Positions 26,038 through 34,765 of a stretch of DNA of 64,000 bases are shown piece by piece (position 1 is the stretch's first letter; every line of letters begins with the position of its first letter). The DNA is from Paenibacillus antarcticus (GTDB lineage Bacteria; Bacillota; Bacilli; Paenibacillales; Paenibacillaceae). The stretch lies in assembly GCF_001637225.1 (NCBI RefSeq), contig NZ_LVJI01000015.1, forward strand, positions 1 through 64,000, given 5' to 3'. Position numbers and translations under genes: made by a program. Below the pieces are notes generated by a model. It was not told the DNA's origin and ran no database searches. It saw only the letters and a program-made list of their open reading frames with translations.

Positions 26038-26973
26038 TTACCACAGGCTTGTCTCACTAAATTTCTGAGCGAATTTATTCACTACGTACAGTACAATAAA
26101 ATTAATCAAATTATTAAAGAGGCCAACAGCAGCAGAGAAGCTATATTCCGCGTTCACAATACCAGATTTATACATATATGTTGATAAAACCTCGGATGTA
26201 GCAAGGTTTGCATCATTCTGCATCAACAATACCTTTTCGAATCCTACAGACATTACAGAACCCGTTGCCAAGATGGTACAAATCATTATGGTCGGCATGA
26301 TCGCCGGAATAGTGATGTTAAGAATGCATTGCATCCGGGATGCACCTTCAAGATAAGCCGCTTCATATTGGTCCTGTGGAATGCCGGACATCGCAGCCGT
26401 ATAGATCAAGGTCCCCCATCCGACTGCTTGCCAGATACCAGACCAGACAAAGACGTGAGGGAACAACTTGGAATTTCCGATAAAATCAATCGGCGCACCT
26501 CCGAAATACTCAATTACAGAATTGATAACTCCGTCAACCGGAGACGTAAAGAACGTCACCATACCAACAATGATAACCACCGAAATAAAATTAGGAATAT
26601 AAGAAATCGTTTGTACAATAGACTTATACTTCTTATTGCGAAGTTCGTTATACATGAGTGCCAATATGATCGGAAGAGGCACTCCAACCAGAAGGCTGTA
26701 TAAACTGATTCGTAGCGTGTTAATGATTACGTCCCAGAAATAAAAGGCGTTAAAGAAACGCTCGAAGTGAGAGAATCCCGCCCAAGGACTACTCATAATC
26801 CCAAATGCTGGAGAGTAATCTTTAAAAGCAATAATAATCCCATACATCGGGATGTAATTCCATATTATTAAAGAGGTTAGCGGCAGTAGCATCATGATGT
26901 ATAGCCACTTTTGCTTCAGAAAAGATTTACGTTTCGACTTAAGAAGATGCTTCTTGTGAACTGAAGATTCCAT
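26038..26973 (-). CDS. Sugar ABC transporter permease, LplB type
   Basis: Partner permease. A basic N-terminus (HKKHLLKSKRKSFLKQKW) is followed by six membrane segments; the EAA loop is QYEAAYLEGASRMQCIL (about residue 215). The start MESSVHKK is chosen because GGAGAGGGG lies just upstream; the longer frame begins before it. It ends 12 bp before its partner. Confidence 0.92.
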   Translation of the reverse strand: MESSVHKKHLLKSKRKSFLKQKWLYIMMLLPLTSLIIWNYIPMYGIIIAFKDYSPAFGIMSSPWAGFSHFERFFNAFYFWDVIINTLRISLYSLLVGVPLPIILALMYNELRNKKYKSIVQTISYIPNFISVVIIVGMVTFFTSPVDGVINSVIEYFGGAPIDFIGNSKLFPHVFVWSGIWQAVGWGTLIYTAAMSGIPQDQYEAAYLEGASRMQCILNITIPAIMPTIMICTILATGSVMSVGFEKVLLMQNDANLATSEVLSTYMYKSGIVNAEYSFSAAVGLFNNLINFIVLYVVNKFAQKFSETSLW

Positions 26974-27033
26974 GGTTTTCCCCTCTCCTTTAAAATGCGG
27001 GGAGATTCCCAAAGAATCTCCCCCACAGTACCT

Positions 27034-28623
27034 TTAACTTTCTTTATAACGTTTGTATTGCGCTTGTTTTATCTCTAAGTATTTATCCGAACCCATTTTT
27101 TTCAACTGAGCAATGTAGTTATCCCATTCTTTGTCGATATCCTTACTGCCTTGAACAAACTCCACACGCATCTGACCGACATAATTACCTACATCTGCAA
27201 TGATAGAAGAAGATTCATTCGCTTCCTTAATCGTTGCAGGTAGATCCGGCAACATCACACTCGGCAGCGTTTCTTCGGTCAAATCACTATATACTGGTGC
27301 TTCCTGGCGTCCAGCCGTGGATCTAACTTCTGGTGAGAGCTCAATATATGGGAAGTATCCACCATACACGTTATCTACATATTGAAATGCACCAAGCCCG
27401 ATTCCATCTTTGTATTTCAAGATATCATCAATGTAGACCTTCTTACCGCCCTCCATATTGTAGGTGACGCCTTCTTTGCCAAGGTAACCGAATACACTTC
27501 CCTCTTCACTGTAGAAATAGTCCACCCATTTCAAAATTGCCGCTGGATCCTTCGCATCTTTCGTAATGACAAGACTTGAACCCCCTGCTACCTGCGAACT
27601 GGTCAACGAAGCCGTATCTCCATTAGGACCAGCAAGAACGTTAATCGCTACAAAGTCACCCTTCACGCTCTCCCCGATATAATCTGGAGCAGCCCAGTTC
27701 CATGCACCAACTGTGTCTTTAGCAGCATCAGCCGTCCATTTATCATAATCTACACCGCTGAATGCCTGCTTGTTGATCGCGCCATTCTTGTACAATCGGT
27801 TCTCATACTTCAGAATTTCCTTATACTGGTCAGATGTAATCGTAAGCTGAATCTCATCGTTGTCATCCACATGGATGAAATCACCTACTGCCTTGCGGCC
27901 ACCGTTACCAATGCCGAAAGATCCCATCATCATTTGTTCGAAAGTCCATCCAAGCGAGCCGCTCGGCATATACCAACCCTGCTCATCATTAACACCATTA
28001 CCATTCGGGTCTTTGGTGACAAATGCTGTAAGTGCTTTTTCGAGTTCGTCTGTCGTTCTCGGGACTTCCATGCCGAGGTTGTCTAGCCACTTCTTGTTAA
28101 TAAACAACCGAATTGTACGGTTTCCTTCCGGATATGGATCTATGTAAGGGCTTGCATAAATATGTCCATCAGCACTCGTCAGCCCTTTTCGCACGTCCTC
28201 GTTCTCATCTAGATATTTTTGCAGATTTGGCGCATTCTCCTTAATCAACTCTTCCAAAGGAATAAACATTCCTTGCTGTCCGTATTTCAGTAGATCACCG
28301 TTACTCCAGTCGACTTGATAGAAAGCATCCGGTAGCGTTTTTCTAGTCAATATCACATTTTTCTTCTCTCCGATATCACTAAGCTCTTCCCAGTTCACTT
28401 TCACTCCTGACATCTTTTCGTATTCTTGCCACATCCATAAATCCTTTGACGCAGGTCTAAGGTTGGTCCAGCTTGGCCTTAAGAGTGAAATTTCATTCGT
28501 ATTTGCTGATTCATCAGTACCGGCCCCTTTGGACTTCCCTGATTCTCCTCCACATGCTGTAACAAGCAGAGCCGAAACCAACAATAATGACATTACTGAT
28601 ATTCCTTTTTTAGAACGTAACAC
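27034..28623 (-). CDS. Carbohydrate ABC transporter substrate-binding lipoprotein
   Basis: Extracellular solute-binding protein, family 1, LplA-like, 529 residues. The lipobox is LLVTACGGES with Cys about residue 24, followed by a Ser/Gly linker. It contains the calcium-like loop DPNGNGVNDEQGW found in this subgroup. GTG start, GGAG 8 bases upstream. First gene of the operon. A shared operator palindrome lies 21 bp upstream. With GH92 and a regulator alongside, the ligand is probably a mannose-containing oligosaccharide (inference). Confidence 0.92.
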   Translation of the reverse strand: MLRSKKGISVMSLLLVSALLVTACGGESGKSKGAGTDESANTNEISLLRPSWTNLRPASKDLWMWQEYEKMSGVKVNWEELSDIGEKKNVILTRKTLPDAFYQVDWSNGDLLKYGQQGMFIPLEELIKENAPNLQKYLDENEDVRKGLTSADGHIYASPYIDPYPEGNRTIRLFINKKWLDNLGMEVPRTTDELEKALTAFVTKDPNGNGVNDEQGWYMPSGSLGWTFEQMMMGSFGIGNGGRKAVGDFIHVDDNDEIQLTITSDQYKEILKYENRLYKNGAINKQAFSGVDYDKWTADAAKDTVGAWNWAAPDYIGESVKGDFVAINVLAGPNGDTASLTSSQVAGGSSLVITKDAKDPAAILKWVDYFYSEEGSVFGYLGKEGVTYNMEGGKKVYIDDILKYKDGIGLGAFQYVDNVYGGYFPYIELSPEVRSTAGRQEAPVYSDLTEETLPSVMLPDLPATIKEANESSSIIADVGNYVGQMRVEFVQGSKDIDKEWDNYIAQLKKMGSDKYLEIKQAQYKRYKES

Positions 28624-28996
28624 TCCATCAGCTCCTCAATATTTGATATATCAACTATGACTATGAAATCCATTCTATGACATACCAACTATTTTGTCTA
28701 GCGCTTACATTATTTATTTTTTACGTAATTTGGAAACGAATATACCTAAAAGGCCTTGAATCATTATTCATAGAGAGTTAGCAGACTTCACTAGTAATTT
28801 GGTATGAACAATTGATACAATACCCATTTAGCGCAATTCTCTTAATGTCTTGTTAGTTATTTCTTTTCTATTGCTCAAACGTCTATCCTATCGTATATTC
28901 AACATAAGAACCTTAATTTCAAACAAGAGACTATCATAAAAATTTGACATAAGCATCATAATAATGATATATCAAATTAGGCAGGGAGATATATAA
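28624..28996. promoter_or_regulatory. Divergent control region of the mannosidase/ABC locus
   Basis: This 373-bp gap holds two copies of TGATATATCA: 28644-28653, close to the lipoprotein gene start, and 28966-28975, overlapping the -10 region of the regulator gene. For the latter, TTGACA (28945-28950) and ATATAT (28968-28973) are 17 bases apart. TGTCTAGCGCTTACA (28696-28710) resembles a catabolite-responsive element with one extra base. The rest is AT-rich and shows nothing else. Confidence 0.65.
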
Positions 28997-30091
28997 ATGG
29001 GACAAATTCCACTATACCAAAATATCGTAAATGATTTAAAAGCTAAAATTGAAACAGGAAAGTTGAAAAGTGGAGATCAACTTCCAACCGAGGCTGATCT
29101 TTCGAAGAAATATAACGTAAGCCGGATCACGTCCAAGCGGGCATTGTCGGAATTGGAAAATTCGAATCTAATCTATCGTGTACAAGGAAAAGGAAGCTTC
29201 GTAAATCCTAGCTATGTCTCCACACGCTCTTCGTCCAAAGAACACAAGGATATTTTATTAATTTTACCGTTCACTCACAATCCTGGGCTTGGGGATTACG
29301 AGAAAGGCATCAACGAATATCTCGCGAATACCGACTATACGTTAAACATCCAGTCCAATACCATTGTAGAAGAACGAAAGCTATTGAAGTCAGCTCTTCA
29401 TAGTACCAACTCTGGCGTAATCTTCTACCCGGTAAGCAGCATTTGCGATCTTGGTATCTTATATCAATATTATCTGTCCAACTTCCCATTGGTGACGATA
29501 GATAAATGTATTGAAGGGATCCCTTTCCTGTCCGTTACCTCTGACAACAATGACGGTGGTTATCTGGCCTGTAAGCATCTGATAGAGAATAATCATAAGA
29601 AAATTGCCTTTTTCTCGTCGTTGAAAGTAGAGAATTCCTCATCGATTCGAGGGAGATATTTCGGTTACCTAAAAGCGCTACATGACAACAACTTGATCGA
29701 TTACAGTGTGAATGACTTAAATGACCAGTATTTGACCCACGATAACAATAACGGGAAAGAATACTATATCAAATTCATACAATCCGTTATCGAGGAAGGA
29801 ATCACAGGAATTGTTACAGAGAATGATCTAACAGCCATTGAAATCATTCAAATCTCCAAAGAGTTGGGTCTGTCAGTGCCAGATGATTTATCCATTGTCG
29901 GATTTGATAACATTAACCTTGCCAGCTTTATCGAGCCTAAGCTGACAACGATGTCGCAGGATTTTTGCCAGATGGGGTATCTGGCTGCTCAAAGCCTTAT
30001 CCGTCTAATCGAAAGTCCTCAGGAACATTTACGAGATAACATTGTAGTCTCCGTTCAGCTTATTGAACGTCAGACTGTAAAGAAACTTTAG
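28997..30091 (+). CDS. GntR/LacI-type hybrid transcriptional regulator
   Basis: Regulator with an N-terminal GntR winged helix (residues about 5-72; LPTEADLSKKYNVSRITSKR) and a C-terminal periplasmic-binding-protein-like effector domain of the LacI type (about 90-364; GYLACKHLIENNHKKIAFFS, and SIVGFDNINLASFIEPKLTT). This is the AraR architecture. GCAGGGAG precedes the ATG. It is divergent from the ABC operon and 39 bp upstream of the GH92 gene, so it probably represses both until an oligosaccharide or sugar binds. Confidence 0.9.
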   Translation: MGQIPLYQNIVNDLKAKIETGKLKSGDQLPTEADLSKKYNVSRITSKRALSELENSNLIYRVQGKGSFVNPSYVSTRSSSKEHKDILLILPFTHNPGLGDYEKGINEYLANTDYTLNIQSNTIVEERKLLKSALHSTNSGVIFYPVSSICDLGILYQYYLSNFPLVTIDKCIEGIPFLSVTSDNNDGGYLACKHLIENNHKKIAFFSSLKVENSSSIRGRYFGYLKALHDNNLIDYSVNDLNDQYLTHDNNNGKEYYIKFIQSVIEEGITGIVTENDLTAIEIIQISKELGLSVPDDLSIVGFDNINLASFIEPKLTTMSQDFCQMGYLAAQSLIRLIESPQEHLRDNIVVSVQLIERQTVKKL

Positions 30092-30130
30092 CACTTATTA
30101 TTTCTGCATAGTAAAGGAGACTGACTCTGC

Positions 30131-32329
30131 ATGTTGCATTACGTCGACACACGTCAAGGTACTAATAACAAACACTCTTATTCCAACGGGAATACACTTC
30201 CGTATACAGGGGTTCCCTTTGGTATGAATCACTTTGTTGTACAGACAAATGATGAGGGGAGCTGGTTCTTCAACCCGAATGACCGCATCTTTCAAGGAAT
30301 CCGCCTGACACACCAACCGAGTCCGTGGATGGGAGATTTCGCCCACTTCCTCATGACACCTATTGCAGATGACAAAATCAGAGGATCTGTCTTTTCCTGC
30401 CAAAGCTCATACCGGCCAGAAGAAGCGATTTTTAAACCTCATTACGTTAAAGTGAAGCAACAACGTTACAACATTACAACCGAACTCGTTCCAAGCTGTT
30501 ACGGAGCATCTCTGCGCATCAAATACAACGGGGCCCAGCAGGCAGGTTTCGTATTGAATGCCAAGAAGAAGAGCGAATTCCATCTGGATGCGCTAAATCG
30601 TACAATTACTGGATATGTCAGCAATTTCTCGGGGAGTCACGACGATGGACTCCGAATGTACGTAGCTATGACCTTCAACAAGGACATTGATCTTGCGCAT
30701 TCGGGTCATTATAATGCTGAAGGTAATTTAATCAATGTAAGTACACTTCTTGGCGAGGATCAGCATGCGGTCATTCGATTTGCAGACTGTGAGAAGGGGA
30801 CGCTTGAAGTTAAACTGGCTACATCATTTATCAGTATCGAGCAAGCGCAACTCAATCTGCAAAGGGATACGAGTACAACCTTCGATGAGTTGAAAGAACA
30901 AGCTGCTTATTCTTGGAATCATTATCTGAACAAAATTCAAGTCACACACTCGAACGAGGAATATTTACGGACATTCTATACTTGCTTGTATCGCATGTTT
31001 CTATTCCCGCAGAAATTCTACGAGCTGGATACTAATATGAATCCAGTCCATTACGATACGACAGCTAGATCCGTCAAGGAAGGTATTCTTTATACCAATA
31101 ACGGATTCTGGGATACATACAAAACCGTCTATCCTCTGTACTCTATCATTGCACCTAAAGAGTATGAAGAGATGCTCGAGGGTTTTATGAATTCCTATCG
31201 AGAAACTGGATTCTTGCCAAAATGGCTATCCCCGGATGAACGCGGACTCATGCCAGGTACGCTCATTGACGCTGTTATTGCCGATGCTGCAACGAAAGGA
31301 ATTGGACAACACCTGATGCCCGAACTCCTTGAAGCCATGTTGACAGCAGCCACGACGCAAAGTGAAAAGAGCTGTTATGGTCGTCAGGGAACGCTAGATT
31401 ACATCAAACATGGCTATGTCCCGAGTAGCTATCACGAGAGTGTTAATCATACACTGGACTACGCCTACAGTGATTATTGCATCAGCCGCGTGGCTGAGGT
31501 GTTAGGAAACAAAGAGATCCAAGATCACTATAGACAAAGTGCCTTGAATTATCGGAACATTTTTGACCCTAAGACCGGATTCATGCGAGCGAAGGATCAC
31601 AATGGACAGTTCCGTCCAGACTTCAACGATACGAGTTGGGGACTTGATTATGCTGAAGGCAGCGCATGGCAGACTAGTTTTGCTGTATTTCAGGATTTCG
31701 AAGGTTTAATCAAAGCTTATGGATCGAAGGAACAATTCTTTAATAAAATAACCGAATTATGCAACAAAGCACCAGATTTCGATGTTTTAGGCTACGGATT
31801 TGAAATTCATGAGATGAGCGAAATGGCAGCCGTGGACTTTGGCCAGGTTGCCATTTCAAACCAGCCAAGCTTCCACATTCCGTATTTATTCAATTATGTT
31901 GGACAGCCGGCATCATCCCAGGTCGTAATTAAGCAGATACTGACTAACCTGTTCAATAGTGGATTTGACGGATTCCCAGGCGACGAAGACAATGGCAGCA
32001 TGTCGGGATGGTATGTATTCAGCTCCATGGGGTTCTACCCAGTGTCCCCCGGTAGCAAGGAATATGTGCTCGGCATCCCTCTGTTCGACAGTGTCTCGAT
32101 TGAACTCCCAAATGGACAACATATGCAGATTCATACGGAGAACAATAACACGCAGTCCAATTTCGTTGCTAACGTCACATTAGAGAATGAGGAATATACC
32201 AAATTGTATATTACGCATGACGATATTATGGAAGGGAAGTCGTTGGATTTCCGTCTTGGACTAGCTCCAACGTACCGTACTTACGGACCGGAAGAGCTTC
32301 CTTTCTCAATATCGAAGAGTAACGGTTAA
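30131..32329 (+). CDS. Glycoside hydrolase family 92 alpha-mannosidase
   Basis: Calcium-dependent alpha-mannosidase (exo, mostly 1,2-links in the family). 732 residues spanning the N-terminal beta domain (YVDTRQGTNNKHSYSNGNTL at the start) and the alpha-barrel with the family block GFPGDEDNGSMSGWYVFSSM (about residue 615), whose acidic residues match the catalytic region of GH92. No signal peptide: translation begins right at the catalytic fold, so the enzyme should be cytoplasmic and act on imported oligosaccharide. ATG follows AAAGGAG at 15 bases. Confidence 0.93.
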   Translation: MLHYVDTRQGTNNKHSYSNGNTLPYTGVPFGMNHFVVQTNDEGSWFFNPNDRIFQGIRLTHQPSPWMGDFAHFLMTPIADDKIRGSVFSCQSSYRPEEAIFKPHYVKVKQQRYNITTELVPSCYGASLRIKYNGAQQAGFVLNAKKKSEFHLDALNRTITGYVSNFSGSHDDGLRMYVAMTFNKDIDLAHSGHYNAEGNLINVSTLLGEDQHAVIRFADCEKGTLEVKLATSFISIEQAQLNLQRDTSTTFDELKEQAAYSWNHYLNKIQVTHSNEEYLRTFYTCLYRMFLFPQKFYELDTNMNPVHYDTTARSVKEGILYTNNGFWDTYKTVYPLYSIIAPKEYEEMLEGFMNSYRETGFLPKWLSPDERGLMPGTLIDAVIADAATKGIGQHLMPELLEAMLTAATTQSEKSCYGRQGTLDYIKHGYVPSSYHESVNHTLDYAYSDYCISRVAEVLGNKEIQDHYRQSALNYRNIFDPKTGFMRAKDHNGQFRPDFNDTSWGLDYAEGSAWQTSFAVFQDFEGLIKAYGSKEQFFNKITELCNKAPDFDVLGYGFEIHEMSEMAAVDFGQVAISNQPSFHIPYLFNYVGQPASSQVVIKQILTNLFNSGFDGFPGDEDNGSMSGWYVFSSMGFYPVSPGSKEYVLGIPLFDSVSIELPNGQHMQIHTENNNTQSNFVANVTLENEEYTKLYITHDDIMEGKSLDFRLGLAPTYRTYGPEELPFSISKSNG

Positions 32330-32352
32330 TTCAACACCAGCTTTATTAGGTA

Positions 32353-32402
32353 AGGGGCATCCCTAGTGGCTAATTATGGCCTCTAGGGATGTCCCTCTTT
32401 TT
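32353..32402 (+). terminator. Terminator after the GH92 gene
   Basis: A 14-bp near-perfect stem, AGGGGCATCCCTAG / CTAGGGATGTCCCT, followed by CTTTTTG. It closes the regulator-mannosidase transcript. Confidence 0.92.
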
Positions 32403-32508
32403 GCTCTTAATAAACTCATCAAATCTGCCATTTCGAACTATTGCCAATACGTGATATCCTTGGATATATAGAGAGCATTGTAACTAATACATATTAAGGA
32501 GATTGATT

Positions 32509-32961
32509 ATGAACTCAGACAAAATCACTGTCCAAGTCAAACCAGGTCTCTTTATCGGGGAAATGAAACTTGGAATGAGCAAGAGTGAAATTGATAAACT
32601 TACTGAGAATTCGCCTTTTTTCTTTAAGATTGAATATGAAGATGGTAAGTGTTCTTTTATAGATCTGTTCTCAAGTGCAGCGATCAAATTTGTTTGTCAA
32701 TACGAAGAATTAGATTTTTTTAACACTAAGGCATCAGCATTAATTCCATTGATTGATAATATCTCACCTTATGATCGGGAAAAATCAGATGGCTACTCTT
32801 ATTATTTCCCCGAAATTGGACTATCATTTTGGCGAGATATGAATTTAACTGAGAAAGACATGCAAGAACACTGGTTTAAAGATATGTCACCTGAAAATCA
32901 AGAGGACACGGCGAAACATTTATATTTTGGGGCTGTCGGAGTATATAAGCCTGAACAATAA
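32509..32961 (+). CDS. Uncharacterised 150-residue protein
   Basis: Not recognised. A soluble acidic protein; the N-terminal IGEMKLGMSKSEIDKL segment resembles a module seen in many small uncharacterised Bacilli proteins, some of them immunity-like. AAGGAG lies 6 bases before the ATG (MNSDKITVQ), so the in-frame TTG upstream is not used. It lies between the GH92 terminator and the spo0A-element repeat. No toxin partner is adjacent. Confidence 0.6.
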   Translation: MNSDKITVQVKPGLFIGEMKLGMSKSEIDKLTENSPFFFKIEYEDGKCSFIDLFSSAAIKFVCQYEELDFFNTKASALIPLIDNISPYDREKSDGYSYYFPEIGLSFWRDMNLTEKDMQEHWFKDMSPENQEDTAKHLYFGAVGVYKPEQ

Positions 32962-32993
32962 AGGCTGAATCTAAAAATTTATCTGTCAGTAGC

Positions 32994-33085
32994 CATAATA
33001 AGCTATAAATAATTTTAGAGTCTACTCACAACTTGCTAATGTCTTATATGAAATTCTCGGATGAACAATATAGCATAAAATTGTC
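32994..33085 (-). pseudogene. Tyrosine integrase N-terminal fragment, left copy
   Basis: Reads DNFMLYCSSENF, then after a frameshift KTLASCE, stop, TLKLFIAYY. The same stretch in the right copy reads DNFMFYCSSKNLTRKTLASY followed by EKTLKLFIKYL. Only about 30 codons remain before the similarity ends near 32994. Confidence 0.8.
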
Positions 33086-33114
33086 TTATTGTAATTCAAT
33101 GTCTGTCATAACAA

Positions 33115-33161
33115 AATACCGCTATTTATTGGATTTCTTGAACCCAATAAATAGCGGTATT
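33115..33161 (-). terminator. Duplicated spo0A-type terminator, left copy
   Basis: A perfect 18-bp stem (arms 33115-33132 and 33144-33161) with an 11-base loop; on the minus strand it is followed by TTTTG. Nearly the same hairpin follows intact spo0A at 37123-37169. Confidence 0.85.
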
Positions 33162-33279
33162 AGTTAATTTGTCATTTAGATGTTTATCGGTATAAAACTC
33201 TGATTCCAGATATTTAAAGCCATAATTGTTCTATCTGTAAACAGTTTCCAATTGATATAAACCCTTCCCCCTACCTTCC

Positions 33280-33343
33280 TCAGCTAACCTTGTGCTCAAT
33301 TCTAAGCTGATAAGCTATCATCGCTATAAACTCCGAGTTGGTT
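33280..33343 (-). pseudogene. Displaced spo0A 3'-end fragment
   Basis: Encodes [19 protein letters not shown] and a stop, against [19 protein letters not shown] at the end of intact Spo0A. It begins exactly where AACCAACTCGGA meets unrelated cargo sequence. It has no start codon or promoter. The surrounding non-coding DNA, 32962-33412, has no intact gene. Confidence 0.92.
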
Positions 33344-33412
33344 AATGACCACCCAACCAGCTCGGAGATGCGAGAATGGTAAGACTGCAAAGGTTTCACA
33401 GTAGCTTGCTCC

Positions 33413-33967
33413 TTACAGTTTCTTAATGGTATATGTAGAACCTATTTCATTTATAATCACCCAGCCACTTGGTATTGGAGAACCAATCAGAATGGAGACC
33501 GTTGCGCCTGTTGGTGCTCCAATTAGGTTTTTGATCCACACCGTACTGTCCGTTCTGTTTATCGTGACCCAGCCGCTTGGGAGCGGCGAGATGGGTACGA
33601 TAGTGTACGTTTCGCCATAACTTGCTCCGTTCGAATTTTTGAGTGTAAGCGAAGTACTTGTTTGATTGATGACCACCCAACCGCTCGGAATCGCAGAACC
33701 CAGCATAGCGACGGTCGTTACGCCTGTCGTTGCCCCGATCAAGCACTTGGCAGTTATTGTGCTGCCGATATTATTCGCAATGATCCAGCCAGCAGGCAGT
33801 GTCGTACCGACCGGTACCGAGGTGGTCACACCATAGCTAGTACAATTGAACGTCGCACTGGTTGAGGCAGCTTCTACGATAGGTGAGAACGCACCTACGT
33901 TTACCAATAGAGAAAAGTTCAACAGCATCGCGACTATCATCACCCTTGATATACCTTTTTTAATCAT
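33413..33967 (-). CDS. Secreted protein of four 30-35-residue repeats
   Basis: Not a known family. Signal peptide (VMIVAMLLNFSLLVNVGAFS) and then four repeats of the type GA-x-x-G-x-T-x(6)-G-S-x-(I/L)-P-S-G-W-(V/I)-x-I-N, for example GSAIPSGWVVINQTSTSLTL and GSPIPSGWVIINEIGSTYTI. The frame stops after IKKL, but the next 72 bp still read GASYCETF ... LRAGWVVIN, a fifth, decayed repeat that runs into the spo0A fragment. So the gene is probably shortened at its 3' end by a stop codon. Confidence 0.7.
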   Translation of the reverse strand: MIKKGISRVMIVAMLLNFSLLVNVGAFSPIVEAASTSATFNCTSYGVTTSVPVGTTLPAGWIIANNIGSTITAKCLIGATTGVTTVAMLGSAIPSGWVVINQTSTSLTLKNSNGASYGETYTIVPISPLPSGWVTINRTDSTVWIKNLIGAPTGATVSILIGSPIPSGWVIINEIGSTYTIKKL

Positions 33968-34097
33968 CCATCAGTCATTCCCTTCTATTATTTGTTTACA
34001 CGATTGAATACTATGAGTTTATTCCATTAATTTCCACAAGTCAACGAAATAACTTTTATTATCACTATAAGAGTACTTCATTAAAAACACCTCTTAT

Positions 34098-34415
34098 TTA
34101 TTGGGTTAAATTAATACGAAGCTTAGAGATTCCAAAGTGTTTGCTTAACCCTATTGCACTAATAAGCTTCTCTTCACTGTCTTTTGTCAGATCAAGTACA
34201 TCTTTGATTTTCTCATCCCAAGCAATAAAAGAGCCATGTTGAGGATGATTCTTGATAACACCTCCATTTGTCTTCCCTAGCTCTGTTAGAACCCAAGTAT
34301 CATTTTCTCTACTTATTAACCCATTGTTCACCATAACTTCGAATAATCCTTTAGTTGGTAAACCTAGCTCTTTTGACAATGCAGTTGCCTATAAATATTT
34401 AACCTTTTCCGCCAT
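34098..34415 (-). pseudogene. Phage-type DNA-binding protein gene with in-frame TAG
   Basis: From an ATG at 34415 with AGGAG upstream one reads MAEKVKYL, then TAG, then ATALSKELGLPTKGLFEVMV and on to KLRINLTQ. ATALSKELGL and NDTWVLTELGKTNGG look like the winged-helix module at the end of phage antirepressor-like proteins. A TTG inside could restart translation after the stop, but no ribosome site stands before it. About 105 codons in total. Consistent with cargo of a decayed integrated element. Confidence 0.65.
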
Positions 34416-34692
34416 GTTAATTAATCTCCTGTCACATAAACTTTAAATCATTTTATTTTGAACATACTTCTAAGTATCGTTTCATTACGTAACATTACGT
34501 AACATGCTTTTCTTTCATTATGTTCATTTCAAAACTTTGCGGTAATAGGACGCGTACGGTTGTTATACCCATTCTAGAATTGTAAAAGAACAAATCTTAA
34601 CCTTAACTATTAATGGGAAGCCGTTGTATTCCCTTGTTGATCGCTGCGCGAGGAGATCATTCATTTCAATCAACTTAAATACATTCCCCAAC
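34416..34692. other. Non-coding gap upstream of the antirepressor-like relic
   Basis: No convincing gene. Two adjacent copies of CATTACGTAA (34483-34492 and 34493-34502), each centred on the palindrome TTACGTAA, lie about 70-90 bp before the relic's ATG and could be a repressor site. Nothing else stands out. Confidence 0.5.
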
Positions 34693-34731
34693 AAAAAAAC
34701 AGCCCAACTATTTTAGCGATAGTTGGGCTGT
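34693..34731 (-). terminator. Terminator after the secreted 34766 gene
   Basis: A 13-bp perfect stem, ACAGCCCAACTAT / ATAGTTGGGCTGT, followed on the minus strand by a run of seven T. Confidence 0.92.
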
Positions 34732-34765
34732 AACGATTTTACTATTAACTTATCAGATCAATCTA

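Larger units (their letters stand above)
32994..33350. repeat. Left copy (A) of the spo0A-tail/terminator/integrase module
   Basis: About 355 bp that matches 37008-37353 in the same orientation with visible but incomplete identity. It holds, in minus-strand order, 20 codons of the spo0A 3' end (33280-33343), the spo0A-type terminator hairpin (33115-33161), and the start of a tyrosine integrase gene (32994-33085). Both coding parts are broken. Confidence 0.88.

Noticed and set aside
33662..33865. Plus-strand open frame opposite the secreted repeat gene
   Set aside because: Explained by the repeated composition of the gene on the minus strand.
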